Below are positions 18,965 to 28,243 of a stretch of 64,000 nt of DNA, one piece after another. Position 1 is the stretch's first letter, and each line of letters begins with the position of its first letter. The translations under genes and the position numbers were made by a program. This DNA comes from Halomonas campaniensis (GTDB taxonomy: Bacteria > Pseudomonadota > Gammaproteobacteria > Pseudomonadales > Halomonadaceae). The stretch spans positions 42,967-106,966 of the forward strand of contig NZ_JPUA01000010.1 in the NCBI RefSeq assembly GCF_002211105.1, given 5' to 3'. The notes below the pieces were generated by a model. That model saw only the letters and a program-made list of their open reading frames with translations, ran no database searches and was not told the origin of the DNA.

Positions 18965-19981
18965 ATGAGCCAATCTATTGCAGTCATTAAGGGCGACGGC
19001 ATCGGCCCAGAGATTATGGAGGCCACGCTAAAAGTACTCGACGCGTTAGATTGCGGCTTAACCTACCAGCACATCGATGCGGGCTTAGGTGCCCTTGAAA
19101 AGCATGGCACGCTGATTCCCCAGGAATCACTGGACGCCATCGAAAAATACGGCATTGCGCTTAAGGGCCCGTTGACCACGCCGATTGGCAAAGGCTTCTC
19201 CTCAATTAACGTACAGCTACGTCGCCACTTTGACCTTTATGCCAACGTGCGCCCGGCGATTAGCTTCCCCGGCACCCGCTCGCGCTACGACGACATCGAT
19301 ATGATCACGGTTCGGGAAAACACCGAAGGTGCGTACCTTTCCGACGGCCAGGAGATGATCGACGACGGCAACACCGGCATTTCGGTGATCAAAGTCACCC
19401 GCAAAGGCTCCGAGCGCATTGTGCGCTACGCCTTTGAGCTGGCCAAAAGTAACGGCCGCAAGAAAGTCACCGCGGTACATAAAGCCAATATCATCAAAAC
19501 CAGCTCGGGTTTGTTCCTGGACGTGGCGCGGGAGATCGCCAAAGAGTACCCCGAGATCGAGTTCCAGGAGATGATCGTCGATAACGCCTGCATGCAGCTG
19601 GTAATGAACCCGCATCAGTTTGATGTGGTGGTCACTACCAACCTGTTTGGCGATATCCTCTCTGACCTTTGCGCTGGCTTAGTGGGCGGTTTGGGCTTGG
19701 CCCCAGGGGCGAATATCGGCGAAAAAGCGGCGATTTTTGAAGCGGTGCACGGCTCGGCGCCGGATATCGAAGGCAAAAACATCGCCAACCCCTGTGCCCT
19801 GCTGCTGGCCGCGGCCCAGATGCTTGACCACCTGGGCATGACAGAAAAAGGCACCGCCATCCGCCAGGGTATTCGTACTGTGCTGGAAACCCACCGCGAT
19901 ATGGTCACCCCAGATATGGGCGGCACCGGCACCACCGACTCCTTCGCCCAGGCGCTGGTGGAGTACGTTCAGAGCCACTAG
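18965..19981 (+). CDS. NAD-type isocitrate dehydrogenase
   Basis: 338-residue beta-decarboxylating dehydrogenase of the IDH/IMDH family: oxidative decarboxylation of isocitrate to 2-oxoglutarate. Visible are VIKGDGIGPEIMEA at the N-terminus, the substrate-binding stretch ITVRENTEGAY, VHKANIIKTSSGLF, VTTNLFGDILSDLCAGLVGGLG with the metal-binding aspartates, and GSAPDIEGKNIANP. Size and motifs fit the short homodimeric NAD-type enzyme rather than the 415- or 740-residue NADP enzymes; isopropylmalate or homoisocitrate dehydrogenase is less likely because of the RENTEG segment. The ATG at 18965 is preferred to an upstream in-frame ATG because of the strong ribosome-binding site. Confidence 0.88.
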   Translation: MSQSIAVIKGDGIGPEIMEATLKVLDALDCGLTYQHIDAGLGALEKHGTLIPQESLDAIEKYGIALKGPLTTPIGKGFSSINVQLRRHFDLYANVRPAISFPGTRSRYDDIDMITVRENTEGAYLSDGQEMIDDGNTGISVIKVTRKGSERIVRYAFELAKSNGRKKVTAVHKANIIKTSSGLFLDVAREIAKEYPEIEFQEMIVDNACMQLVMNPHQFDVVVTTNLFGDILSDLCAGLVGGLGLAPGANIGEKAAIFEAVHGSAPDIEGKNIANPCALLLAAAQMLDHLGMTEKGTAIRQGIRTVLETHRDMVTPDMGGTGTTDSFAQALVEYVQSH

Positions 19982-20006
19982 CTGGCTCTTTCTAGCTGAT
20001 CGCTTG

Positions 20007-22196
20007 CTAGGCTTTGTCATTAAAGCGGTAACGCAGTAAGTGCAGTGCATTGAGGGTGACCAGTACGGTCGCCCCGGTGTCTGCCATGACCGCGACCCAC
20101 ATCCCCGTAATCCCCAGCGCCGTTGAGACCAAAAACAGCGCTTTGAAACCCAGCGCCAGCGCCACGTTGGTTTTTACGTTGCGCATTGTGGCCCGGGAAA
20201 GCGCGATCATTTCGGCAATTCCCTCCACGCGGTTCTTAAGCAGTGCTGCGTCGGCGGTTTCAAGCGCCACATCGGTACCGCTACCCATGGCGATACCCAC
20301 TTCTGCTGCCGCAAGTGCCGGTGCATCGTTGATACCATCGCCTACTTTACCTATGGGGCCCAGCCCTGCTGCCTGCCATTGGCGCACGCGCAGCGCCTTG
20401 TCTTCGGGCATTAATTCGCCCTCTGCTTCGATGCCTAGCTGCTTACCAATAGCCGCCACGGTGCGGGCATTGTCTCCGCTGAGCATCACGGCCTGTACGC
20501 CCAGGCGCTCTAGCGCTTGAAGCCCCTTGCGAGCATCTTCACGGGGCTCATCCCGCAAGGCGATTAGACCGATAGGCCGCTGGTTTTCTAACAGAACTGC
20601 AAGGCTTTTACCCTGGGTTTCCAGTACAGTAATAGTGGCGTCTAGCTTGCTGCTGCCCTGGGTGAGCGTTTGTAAGTAGCGCGGACTCACTAGCATTAGT
20701 TCACGCCCTTCCACCTGTCCGGCAACGCCGTGCCCCGCTAACGCACGACCAGCGTCTACTTTAGGCAACGTAGCTTTTGGCTGCTGGCCGTTATTATTTT
20801 GAAAATAGTCACTAATCGCCACAGCAAGGGGGTGGCTTGAACCCTGCTCAAGGGCGGCAGCAAGGCGTACTATTTCACCGTCACAGACGCCATCAAAACC
20901 CTCTACATTTGTCACTGTGGGCTTGCCCGCGGTCAGCGTGCCGGTTTTATCCAGCGCAACCCGCTTGAGTTTGCCTAGCTGCTCTAATACCGCGCCGCCT
21001 TTCATCAGCAGACCGTTGCGAGCGCCCACCGATAACCCGGCAGCAATGGCCGCAGGTGTTGAGATCACCAGCGCGCAGGGGCAGGCAATGAGCAGCAGCG
21101 CCAGGGCGCGGTAGATGGATTCAGACCACAGCATTGGCGACACCAGCGGCGGAACGATAGCCACCACCAGCGCCACCCCGACGACCGCCGGCATATAGTA
21201 AAACGCAAAGCGGTCAATAAAGCGGGCCACCGGCGCTTTTGCCGCCTGGGCCTCTTCCACCAGTTTAATCACCCGGGCGATGGTGTTGTTTTCAGCGCTG
21301 CGGGTTACCTCAACCTCAAGCACGCCATCCAGATTGACGGTGCCAGCAAATACTGATTCACCTTCGCTACGCTCCCGTGGCACCGATTCGCCATTGACCG
21401 GCGATTCATCGATTGAGGAGTGGCCGACAATAATTTGCCCATCACAGGGCAACCGGTCGCCGGGGCGCACCTGTACCCGTTGACCCGGCACCAGAGACGC
21501 AGCAGCGACTTCCCGAGCTTCGCCCTGCTCCAGCAATCGCGCAGTAGAAGGAGTCAGCTTGGAAAGCGCCGAAATACTGCGGCGTGCTTGGGCTGCGGCA
21601 ACGCCTTCCAGCATCTCCCCCACAGCAAATAGAAACACCACCACTGCCGCTTCAGCGGCGGCGTTTATCGCCAGCGCCCCTAGGGCTGCGATGCTCATCA
21701 GCATTTCAATGGTGAAGGGGTTGCCCAGTTTGAGCGCTTGCCAGGCATGCTGAATAATCGGCACAAGGCCAACGACCGTTGCGGCGATGAATGGCCAACT
21801 GCCCAGGGCGGGCCAGGCGAATTTAAGCCCCCAGGCAAGCGCCAGCAATACACCGCTGATAATTACCAAACGTCCTTTAGGTGACTGCCACCATGAGGAG
21901 GACTTTTCCGGTTCAGTTGTGTTCACCGACTCATCGATTACCTGGTAGCCCAGCGCCGTGATCGTTGACTCAATATCGGAATGTGGCAGGGTTTTACCAG
22001 GCGGCGCGGTTAATCGCACCGAGCCGGTGACAGAACTCGCTGAAACTTGTTCAACGTGGCTTAAGCGCTTTAGCGCCGTTTCTACCTTACGTTCGCAGCC
22101 GCCGCAGTCCATGCCCTGCACGCGCAGGGTAGTTGGTGCGCTCGCTGCTGGTGGCGTCTGGTGTTGTGACGTTTTAGCAGGTGTGGTGCCACTCAT
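20007..22196 (-). CDS. zntA: Zn/Cd/Pb-type heavy-metal translocating P-type ATPase
   Basis: 729-residue P1B-ATPase exporting soft divalent metals across the inner membrane. It has an N-terminal heavy-metal-associated domain with GMDCGGC (Cys31, Cys34), eight predicted membrane helices, the intramembrane CPC motif (372-374), the phosphorylation motif DKTGT (Asp416), GDNARTVAAIGKQLGIEA and the hinge GDGINDAPALA. CPC with this divergent MerR neighbour points to the Zn/Cd/Pb branch rather than the copper branch. The promoter region between it and the regulator contains a classical MerR-type dyad (22239-22257). It is convergent with isocitrate dehydrogenase. Confidence 0.93.
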   Translation of the reverse strand: MSGTTPAKTSQHQTPPAASAPTTLRVQGMDCGGCERKVETALKRLSHVEQVSASSVTGSVRLTAPPGKTLPHSDIESTITALGYQVIDESVNTTEPEKSSSWWQSPKGRLVIISGVLLALAWGLKFAWPALGSWPFIAATVVGLVPIIQHAWQALKLGNPFTIEMLMSIAALGALAINAAAEAAVVVFLFAVGEMLEGVAAAQARRSISALSKLTPSTARLLEQGEAREVAAASLVPGQRVQVRPGDRLPCDGQIIVGHSSIDESPVNGESVPRERSEGESVFAGTVNLDGVLEVEVTRSAENNTIARVIKLVEEAQAAKAPVARFIDRFAFYYMPAVVGVALVVAIVPPLVSPMLWSESIYRALALLLIACPCALVISTPAAIAAGLSVGARNGLLMKGGAVLEQLGKLKRVALDKTGTLTAGKPTVTNVEGFDGVCDGEIVRLAAALEQGSSHPLAVAISDYFQNNNGQQPKATLPKVDAGRALAGHGVAGQVEGRELMLVSPRYLQTLTQGSSKLDATITVLETQGKSLAVLLENQRPIGLIALRDEPREDARKGLQALERLGVQAVMLSGDNARTVAAIGKQLGIEAEGELMPEDKALRVRQWQAAGLGPIGKVGDGINDAPALAAAEVGIAMGSGTDVALETADAALLKNRVEGIAEMIALSRATMRNVKTNVALALGFKALFLVSTALGITGMWVAVMADTGATVLVTLNALHLLRYRFNDKA

Positions 22197-22229
22197 CGCT
22201 CTTCGCTCCCAGTTCGTCTATATTAAGAG

Positions 22230-22261
22230 CAGCGTAATACCTGTAGTCACTAGAGGTTCAA
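22230..22261 (-). promoter_or_regulatory. MerR-type promoter/operator of the metal ATPase gene
   Basis: On the minus strand a -35 like TTGAAC (22261-22256) is followed, after a 19-base spacer, by a -10 like TACGCT. The long spacer holds the dyad ACCTGTAG-TCA-CTAGAGGT (22239-22257 on the plus strand, one mismatch between arms). An over-long spacer with a central dyad is the hallmark of promoters activated by MerR-family metal sensors. Confidence 0.85.
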
Positions 22262-22264
22262 GTA

Positions 22265-22744
22265 ATGAAAGAACATCTCTCAGACCAGCCCGCCCAGGAG
22301 CGGCATATTGGCATTGGTGAGTTGGCACGTGAGTCCGGTTGCAAGCCAGAAACGGTGCGCTACTACGAACAAATTGGACTGCTGCCTTCAGCACCACGCA
22401 ACGAAGGTAACCAAAGGCGCTACACCACAGCTGCTATCCGCCGTTTGACGTTTATTCGTCATGCGCGGGATTTTGGTTTCTCGGTGGAGGCGGTAAGAGA
22501 ATTGCTGGAAATGGCTGACCATCCAGCGATGCCTTGCCAGGAGGTGGATACGCTGGCAAAACGTCATCTTGCCGAGGTGGAAGCGAGACTGGCGCGACTC
22601 ACCGCGGTCCGCGATGAGCTCAAACGCATGATCAATCAGTGTGCGGGAGGCAGTGTTGGCCAGTGCCATATCATTGATGTACTTAGCGACCACCGCCTGT
22701 GTCACCAGGCGGGCCCCCACGGTGGCGCAGAAATCATAGGCTAG
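22265..22744 (+). CDS. cadR: MerR-family Cd/Pb/Zn-responsive regulator (CadR-like)
   Basis: 159-residue MerR-family activator. The N-terminal winged helix carries IGIGELARESGCKPETVRYYEQ (about 15-36), followed by the coiled dimerisation helix. The metal-binding C-terminal part has the PAMPCQEVD cysteine (about residue 82), CAGG near residue 122, and CHI. The spacing and the final cysteine/histidine-rich tail (CHQAGPHGGAE) resemble CadR/PbrR more than CueR. It is divergent from the ATPase gene and would act on the dyad at 22239-22257. Its stop is two bases from the stop of the convergent ZIP gene. Confidence 0.88.
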   Translation: MKEHLSDQPAQERHIGIGELARESGCKPETVRYYEQIGLLPSAPRNEGNQRRYTTAAIRRLTFIRHARDFGFSVEAVRELLEMADHPAMPCQEVDTLAKRHLAEVEARLARLTAVRDELKRMINQCAGGSVGQCHIIDVLSDHRLCHQAGPHGGAEIIG

Positions 22745-22746
22745 GA

Positions 22747-23532
22747 CTAACCCAGCCACACATCCAAAAACAGCATAATCACCAGGCCCATGGCCAAACC
22801 AAAGGTGGCTTTTTTCTGGTGGCCGCAGCGGTGAGTTTCGGGAATGATTTCGTGGCTGATCACATACAGCATGGCACCGGCGGCAAACGCCAGCCCCCAG
22901 GGCAGCAGTATTTGGGAAACGCTGACAATACTGGCGCCAAATAGCCCGCCAATAGGCTCGATGAGGCCAGTCAGGGCGGCAATCGACCAGGAGCGCCACT
23001 TTGAGTAGCCCTCGCCCATTAGCGCAACCGCCACGGCCAGCCCTTCCGGCATATTCTGTAGCCCAATGCCGATCGCCAGCGGCATGCCGCCCTCTAACCC
23101 ATTTGCACCAAAGCCGACGCCTACCGCCATACCTTCCGGCAGGTTATGAATGGTAATCGCAAACACAAACAGCCATACCCGGCGCAGCGAAGCGGCTTCC
23201 GGCCCCTCGCGCCCCTGGGCAAAGTGTTCATGCGGCAAGTGCTCGTTAAGCAGTGCAATGGCACCCATACCCAGCAAAATAGCCGCACAAACAATCCCGG
23301 CAGGCACAGGGCCACCGGCGTAGTAGATTTCCGCAGCGTCCAGCGCGGGGATAATCAGCGAGAAAAATGAAGCAGCCAGCATCACACCCGCAGCAAAGCC
23401 CAGCGCCAGGTCGCGAAAACCCCGGCTAGGTGTTTTACCCAGCAGTACCGGCAGCGCCCCCACCGCCGTCAACAATCCAGCAATTAAGCTGCCCAAAAAC
23501 CCTAATAACAACGTATTTTCCATGGACAGCAT
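22747..23532 (-). CDS. ZIP-family divalent metal transporter (ZupT-like)
   Basis: ZIP carriers import zinc and other divalent metals. The product has about eight hydrophobic segments and the two ZIP metal-path motifs: HNLPEGMAVGVGFG in the fourth helix region and the following LQNMPEGLAVAVAL in the fifth. Three in-frame starts are possible (TTG at 23547, ATG at 23532, ATG at 23523), none with a strong ribosome-binding site; I use the longer ATG version (261 residues). It is convergent with cadR and completes a metal island of exporter, sensor and importer-type carrier. Direct CadR control of this gene is not evident. Confidence 0.87.
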   Translation of the reverse strand: MLSMENTLLLGFLGSLIAGLLTAVGALPVLLGKTPSRGFRDLALGFAAGVMLAASFFSLIIPALDAAEIYYAGGPVPAGIVCAAILLGMGAIALLNEHLPHEHFAQGREGPEAASLRRVWLFVFAITIHNLPEGMAVGVGFGANGLEGGMPLAIGIGLQNMPEGLAVAVALMGEGYSKWRSWSIAALTGLIEPIGGLFGASIVSVSQILLPWGLAFAAGAMLYVISHEIIPETHRCGHQKKATFGLAMGLVIMLFLDVWLG

Positions 23533-23696
23533 AAACTCGGTTGGCAATCAAAAAGGCATCAAAGAGAACGACACGTTGTTGTCTAACGTGGTATCAACAC
23601 GTACTTTAACGCACTAACGCCCAATGAATAAATAATGATGGTCTTCACCAGCACGATGTCAGTGTGCGTCCTGAAGACATTAACAAAGGGATCATC

Positions 23697-24266
23697 GTGC
23701 CTCTTTCCGCTACATTAGCCGCTGCCCACTTTGCCCAGCTACGACCTCGCTTAGTGGCCTTTGCGCGCCTGCAATTACGTGATGCCAACGCCGCTGAAGA
23801 TGCCGTACAGGAAACCTTGCTTACCGCCTTTGAGAAAAGCGCCACCTTTGAAGGGCGCTCCGAGTTCGAGACGTGGGTATTTGGCATTTTAAAGTACAAA
23901 ATTCTGGATCAGCTTCGCCAGCAGCGCCGTCAAGGGACTTGGCAACCGCTAGACCAGGACTTAGACGACGATACCCTTGATCGTCTATTTCAACAGGATG
24001 GTCACTGGCAGAGCGCTGCCCGTCCCAGCCACTGGGGAGAACCTGAACAGGTGTTAGAAAACCAGCGATTTTGGCAGGTATTTGATGCCTGTTTGATCGC
24101 CTTACCGGAGAGCATCGCTCGGGTATTTACCCTGCGTGAACTTATGGGGCTTTCCACTACAGAGATCTGTAAGGAAATAGGCATTACTGAAACCAACTGC
24201 TGGGTCATCTTACACCGTGCACGTTTACGGCTACGAGAGTGCTTGGATCATGGTTGGTTAAATTAG
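23697..24266 (+). CDS. ECF-like sigma-70 family RNA polymerase sigma factor
   Basis: 189-residue sigma factor with region 2 (about 25-90: NAAEDAVQETLLTAFEKS and FETWVFGILKYKILDQLRQ) and region 4 (about 135-185: LPESIARVFTLRELMGLS, then EICKEIGITETNCWVILHRAR). The final segment with KEIGITETNCWVILHRARLRLRE is typical of the subgroup paired with small zinc-finger proteins. I use a GTG start at 23697 after AAAGGGA; a GTG at 23664 would add 11 residues. The next gene, 16 bases on, encodes a 67-residue zinc-finger protein, the likely anti-sigma partner. No target promoter could be named. Confidence 0.85.
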   Translation: MPLSATLAAAHFAQLRPRLVAFARLQLRDANAAEDAVQETLLTAFEKSATFEGRSEFETWVFGILKYKILDQLRQQRRQGTWQPLDQDLDDDTLDRLFQQDGHWQSAARPSHWGEPEQVLENQRFWQVFDACLIALPESIARVFTLRELMGLSTTEICKEIGITETNCWVILHRARLRLRECLDHGWLN

Positions 24267-24282
24267 CTGAAGGGAAACTGAT

Positions 24283-24486
24283 ATGCTTATGTGCCGCGAA
24301 GCTACGGAGTTGATGTCTTTAAAACAAGACACAACACTATCATTGCGTGACCAGCTGGCCCTTCGTATTCATCTATCGATGTGCCAAGCCTGCCGCACCT
24401 GCGCACGTCAATTCGACCTGTTGCACCAAGCCAGCAAACGGCACCCCACCTCCCTGCTTAACTCTCGCCAGACGTTAGACGATTAG
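24283..24486 (+). CDS. Small zinc-finger (zf-HC2-type) anti-sigma factor candidate
   Basis: 67-residue protein with an N-terminal MLMCREATELMS segment and the His-x3-Cys-x2-Cys pattern HLSMCQACRTC (about 35-45), as in zinc-binding anti-sigma domains. There is no membrane helix, so it would be a cytoplasmic, possibly redox-sensitive inhibitor of the sigma factor encoded just upstream. Length and context match the small partners usually seen with this sigma subgroup. The role is inferred from motif and position. Confidence 0.78.
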   Translation: MLMCREATELMSLKQDTTLSLRDQLALRIHLSMCQACRTCARQFDLLHQASKRHPTSLLNSRQTLDD

Positions 24487-24895
24487 CCTCTTCAGCCAGG
24501 CTCTGCATACCACCTCACTGTCCTCCTTTGCTTCCCATCAGCGGGATGTTTCTCGCGCTTAAAAAATTATACATAAGCTATACATTAGAGTGTTTTTTCT
24601 CATCGCTTACTCTATAATCATATCTATACACATATTGTACACCGGAATTTAATCTGAAAGGTTAGATGCCACCACTTCTTGAAATTGCTTCAGCAAACAG
24701 CTTTCTAAGGTGACAAATTTTGTAACTAATTATTATTAACCACCCGGATAAACCCACTGATCATTAGCAACAATTAATGATCAACGACACCTAAAACCTC
24801 ACAAATGCAACATTTTGTGTCATCTAGATACAAAGCTATGCTCCCGCTCTACTCTTATACACACGACTCCAACAGCTCCTCCGAGAGGATCCACA
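24487..24895. other. 409-base AT-rich intergenic region upstream of the PAS chemoreceptor gene
   Basis: Clearly more AT-rich than its surroundings, with A/T runs around 24560-24640 and a TATAAT hexamer at 24613-24618, though no good -35 sits at standard spacing. No coding sequence, strong hairpin or sigma-28-type promoter was recognised. It probably carries the promoter of the chemoreceptor gene. Confidence 0.5.
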
Positions 24896-26164
24896 ATGCT
24901 TAAGTATCTAGCCTCTAACGATGTACATAGTGCACTTAATCAGCACACTGCTTGTATCGCTTTTACACCGGAAGGAATTATCCAAAAGGCCAGTGAACAG
25001 TTTCTAACCACCGTCGGTTACACCCTTGATCAAGTGAAAGGGCAACACCACCGGATTTTCTGTTTTCCTGAAGAAAGCAGTCGCCCTGAATATCGAACTT
25101 TTTGGGAAACTCTGGCAGCAGGGCACAGCCAGCATGGACGCTTTCGGCGTTCGAATGCCCAGGGCGATGAGCTTTGGCTTGATGCTACCTATTTACCGAT
25201 CAAGAATCGTCGCGGCAAGGTAGTCTCGATACTCAAAATCGCCAATGACGTAACTAAGTATCACCAAGAGGCTCAGCGCAAAAATGCTGTCTTGGATGCA
25301 TTAAATAGCTCCATGGCGGTCATTGAATTTACCCCGAGCGGTGAAATTCTCAATGCAAACTCAAATTTTGAACAGACAATGGGCTATCGCAATGAAGAGC
25401 TTATAGGTGCCCATCACCGAATGTTCTGCCCTGCCAATTTCTCAAAAACCAATCCTCGCTTCTGGGAGCGGTTGGCTCAGGGCGAGTACATGCAAGGGAA
25501 GTTTGAACGTTTGGATTCTCGTGGCGCCAGCGTATGGCTAGAGGCGACGTATAACCCGATTCAAGATAGCCAGGGGAACGTCGTAAAAGTCGTCAAGTTT
25601 GCCACCGATATTACGCGCTCCGTTCAGGCAGCAGAATCCGCCACACGGGCCGTTACTGCCGCCCAAAGTACCTCTTCACAAACAGAGCAGATCGCCCAAA
25701 ACGGTCTTAGCCACCTTCAGCGCGTAGTTCGTGATTCTGAGCAAGCGGCGCTCACATTGGCAGAAGCGCAGCAGCTAATGGCCGCGCTAAACAAACAAGC
25801 ACAAAGTATTAATAGCATTACCGAGTCGATTGCCCGCATTGCCAATCAAACCAATTTACTCTCGCTTAATGCTGCGGTGGAAGCCGCACGTGCGGGCGAA
25901 CAGGGGCGCGGATTTGCGGTGGTGGCTAACGAAGTCCGCCGCTTGGCCAAAGGCTCTAGTGAAGCAGTAGAAGATATTACCCGGGTGTTAAAAGAGAACA
26001 GCGCTTTAGTGGAGCGGACAACTCACGCTATGCAACAGGTAGTGGAGCAGGGGAAATCGAGCCAAACCAGCGTCGGTGAAATCGAGGTTATCGTCAATGA
26101 GATACTTACCGGAGCACGCAACGTGTCAACGTCTATTGAGCAGCTTGCGCTAGAGTCCGCTTGA
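24896..26164 (+). CDS. Soluble methyl-accepting chemotaxis protein with two PAS domains
   Basis: 422-residue protein without membrane segments. It has two PAS domains in tandem (about 15-130 and 135-255), each with the HHR-type turn ([16 protein letters not shown]) and a PAC-like end ([16 protein letters not shown]). These are followed by a short MCP signalling domain with the conserved tip [20 protein letters not shown] and [12 protein letters not shown]. This BdlA-like arrangement suggests a cytoplasmic energy or redox sensor affecting motility or biofilm dispersal. The ATG at 24896 follows GAGAGGAT; an upstream in-frame extension looks non-coding. A terminator follows at 26180. Confidence 0.88.
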   Translation: MLKYLASNDVHSALNQHTACIAFTPEGIIQKASEQFLTTVGYTLDQVKGQHHRIFCFPEESSRPEYRTFWETLAAGHSQHGRFRRSNAQGDELWLDATYLPIKNRRGKVVSILKIANDVTKYHQEAQRKNAVLDALNSSMAVIEFTPSGEILNANSNFEQTMGYRNEELIGAHHRMFCPANFSKTNPRFWERLAQGEYMQGKFERLDSRGASVWLEATYNPIQDSQGNVVKVVKFATDITRSVQAAESATRAVTAAQSTSSQTEQIAQNGLSHLQRVVRDSEQAALTLAEAQQLMAALNKQAQSINSITESIARIANQTNLLSLNAAVEAARAGEQGRGFAVVANEVRRLAKGSSEAVEDITRVLKENSALVERTTHAMQQVVEQGKSSQTSVGEIEVIVNEILTGARNVSTSIEQLALESA

Positions 26165-26177
26165 TGCACTATGCAAA

Positions 26178-26203
26178 AACCAGCGTATAGACGCTGGCTT
26201 TTC
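26178..26203 (+). terminator. Terminator after the chemoreceptor gene
   Basis: A 7-base stem (26180-26186 with 26191-26197) with loop ATAG, preceded by AAAAA and followed by CTTTT. It lies 15 bases after the stop, between convergent genes. Confidence 0.75.
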
Positions 26204-26230
26204 GCTTCTTACATCACGCTATTAACATCA

Positions 26231-26881
26231 TTAGCGCAGTGGTGTTTTACGCAGATAAGGCAGAACCGTCTCGTATTCGCCATACTTCTGCTTGGCATCC
26301 GCGTCAGAAACGCTAGGCGGAATAATCACATCCTGGCCTATCATCCAGTCAGCGGGAGTAGCAACACCGTGTTTCGATGTGGTTTGCAATGCATCCAGGG
26401 CGCGTAGGATTTCTGCAAAGTTGCGCCCTACAGTCATGGGATAGGTCATGGAAAGCTTCAACTGCTTATCCGGCCCGATAATAAACACCGAACGCACCGT
26501 GGCGCTGTCTGCAGGCGTACGGCCATCCGGCAGGTAGGCATCTTCTGGCAGCATGTCGTACAGTTTTGACACCGTTAGGCCATCATCAGCGATAATCGGA
26601 AAATCGACTTCGCTGCCACTGACGGTTTGGATGTCATTGCCCCAACGCTTGTGGTCTTCAACGCCATCCACGGAAACACCGATCACTTTGGTGCCGCGTT
26701 TCTTCCACTCGGCGCTCAATTGCGCAACGGCACCGAACTCCGTTGTGCAAACCGGGGTAAAGTCTTTAGGGTGCGAAAACAGGATTGCCCAGCTGTCGCC
26801 AATCCAGTCATGAAAGCGAATCGGCCCTTGGCTAGTCTCTGCTTCGAAATCGGGCACGACGGCATTAATACGTAATGACAT
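26231..26881 (-). CDS. 1-Cys peroxiredoxin (Prx6-type)
   Basis: 216-residue thiol peroxidase. The peroxidatic cysteine lies in FTPVCTTEFG (Cys45), and the long C-terminal domain with YPMTVGRNFAEILRALDALQ marks the Prx6/AhpC-like 1-Cys group. These enzymes reduce hydrogen peroxide and organic hydroperoxides in the cytoplasm. No second cysteine is seen at a resolving position. The start is supported by AAGGAGGAAAG. It is convergent with the chemoreceptor gene. No OxyR-like operator was recognised upstream. Confidence 0.92.
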   Translation of the reverse strand: MSLRINAVVPDFEAETSQGPIRFHDWIGDSWAILFSHPKDFTPVCTTEFGAVAQLSAEWKKRGTKVIGVSVDGVEDHKRWGNDIQTVSGSEVDFPIIADDGLTVSKLYDMLPEDAYLPDGRTPADSATVRSVFIIGPDKQLKLSMTYPMTVGRNFAEILRALDALQTTSKHGVATPADWMIGQDVIIPPSVSDADAKQKYGEYETVLPYLRKTPLR

Positions 26882-27053
26882 GCTTTCCTCCTTAAATGGG
26901 CGTTAGACGCCCTAATAGCTTATTTGACTTTCAACACCTTCACTATAGATCATTTAGCGCTAAGACAGCGAGTAGTAACACAACGTTCACTCGCTATGCC
27001 AATCTTAGTCTAACGGCGTAAAAGCCTGAATATAAATGCCTGTAAAAGCAGAA

Positions 27054-27071
27054 CGGCGCCCGAAGGCGCCG
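27054..27071 (-). terminator. GC-rich hairpin downstream of the CorC-like gene
   Basis: A 7-base GC stem (27054-27060 with 27065-27071) and a tetraloop that reads TTCG on the minus strand, followed there by a weak T-rich stretch. It lies about 35 bases beyond the CNNM/CBS gene stop. Confidence 0.65.
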
Positions 27072-27106
27072 CTTTAGATTAACAAACAGAGCCCCCTTCC
27101 GGGAGA

Positions 27107-28144
27107 TTACTCCTCTGTTTTGGCGTCTTTATCTTCCCGCTTCACCCGCTTTATCCACTTTTGTTTCGCATAGTGGCGTAGATTGGCCACATTGTCGGTC
27201 TCATCGACAATATCTTGCCCCAGAATGGTTTCGATAATGTCTTCTAACGTTATTAAACCTACAAAGGTACCGTGCTCATCGTAGACCACCCGCATATGCA
27301 GGTGGTCTTTCAGCATGGAGGTAAACACCTGCTCAACGTTATGTGAGACATCCACGCTGCCGATCGGATGCATCAACTCGCGCATCGTTTTGGCATCGTC
27401 GGCGTGGTACATATCTGCTTTATGCACATAACCAAAGGCCTGCTCACCGTTGTCCATCACTGGGAAGCGTGTAAACGGCGCTTTGCCATACTGTTCATCG
27501 AAGGTTTTCACGGTCATGTCAGGCAAAACGGTTTCACACACCGTGCGCGGGGTCATCGCTTTGCTAACCAAGATATCGTGCAAGTTAAGCATATTGATAA
27601 TGGTGCGAGACTCGTCCGCATCCAGCACCTTCTCTTCCAAACCAACGCGGGCCAGCACTTTAATTTCATCGCGCAGATCGACATCGTGCTCTGACTTACC
27701 GAGTCGGCGGGTGATCTGCTCCGACATCCAGATAAAAGGCAGCAGGCCTATAATCATCGGATTTAAAAAACGCGGCAAAAACGGCGATAAACCACGCCAG
27801 TAAGTCGCGCCAATGGTCTTCGGAATAATTTCCGACAGTATTAAAATCGCCATGGTCATTACCGCCGAAACAATGGCGATAGAGGCTTCGCCAAACACAA
27901 CCGCGGCCTGAGCACCTACTGCAGTTGCACCCACGGTATGGGCGATCGTATTGAGGGTCAAAATAGCGGCTAGGGGCCGATCGATATTCGCCTTCAGACG
28001 CGTAAGCGAGGCGTGCAGCTTGGGGTTATCCTCTTTCTGTTTAGCAATGTAGCTGGGCGTAATTGAAAGAAGCGCCGCTTCAAGGATGGAACATAAAAAC
28101 GAGAACGCGATTGAAAGGGTAGCAATCGTGATTAGGAGGAACAT
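27107..28144 (-). CDS. CNNM/CorC-family membrane protein with CBS domains
   Basis: 345-residue protein: an N-terminal DUF21/CNNM membrane domain (about 1-180, with SILEAALLS and LSEIIPKTIGA) and a pair of CBS domains (about 200-320, with MTPRTVCETVLPD and GLITLEDIIETILGQD). There is no C-terminal CorC_HlyC transporter-associated domain, which makes it shorter than full-length HlyC/CorC proteins. The family acts in magnesium/cobalt homeostasis at the inner membrane; the old 'hemolysin' label is misleading. The C-terminus is strongly charged. It stands alone, followed by a hairpin. Confidence 0.9.
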   Translation of the reverse strand: MFLLITIATLSIAFSFLCSILEAALLSITPSYIAKQKEDNPKLHASLTRLKANIDRPLAAILTLNTIAHTVGATAVGAQAAVVFGEASIAIVSAVMTMAILILSEIIPKTIGATYWRGLSPFLPRFLNPMIIGLLPFIWMSEQITRRLGKSEHDVDLRDEIKVLARVGLEEKVLDADESRTIINMLNLHDILVSKAMTPRTVCETVLPDMTVKTFDEQYGKAPFTRFPVMDNGEQAFGYVHKADMYHADDAKTMRELMHPIGSVDVSHNVEQVFTSMLKDHLHMRVVYDEHGTFVGLITLEDIIETILGQDIVDETDNVANLRHYAKQKWIKRVKREDKDAKTEE

Positions 28145-28243
28145 GAGGGCCTAGAGTGATGGGTTGTACCGGGTTTATAGGGGCAGCATAAGCGGAAGTC
28201 AATACTTCTCTATCATGCCTTCATCAACCACGCAGAGCTTAAT

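Noticed and set aside
22388..22999. Minus-strand frame across cadR and the ZIP gene
   Set aside because: It overlaps two recognised genes, and the product looks like frame-shadow sequence.
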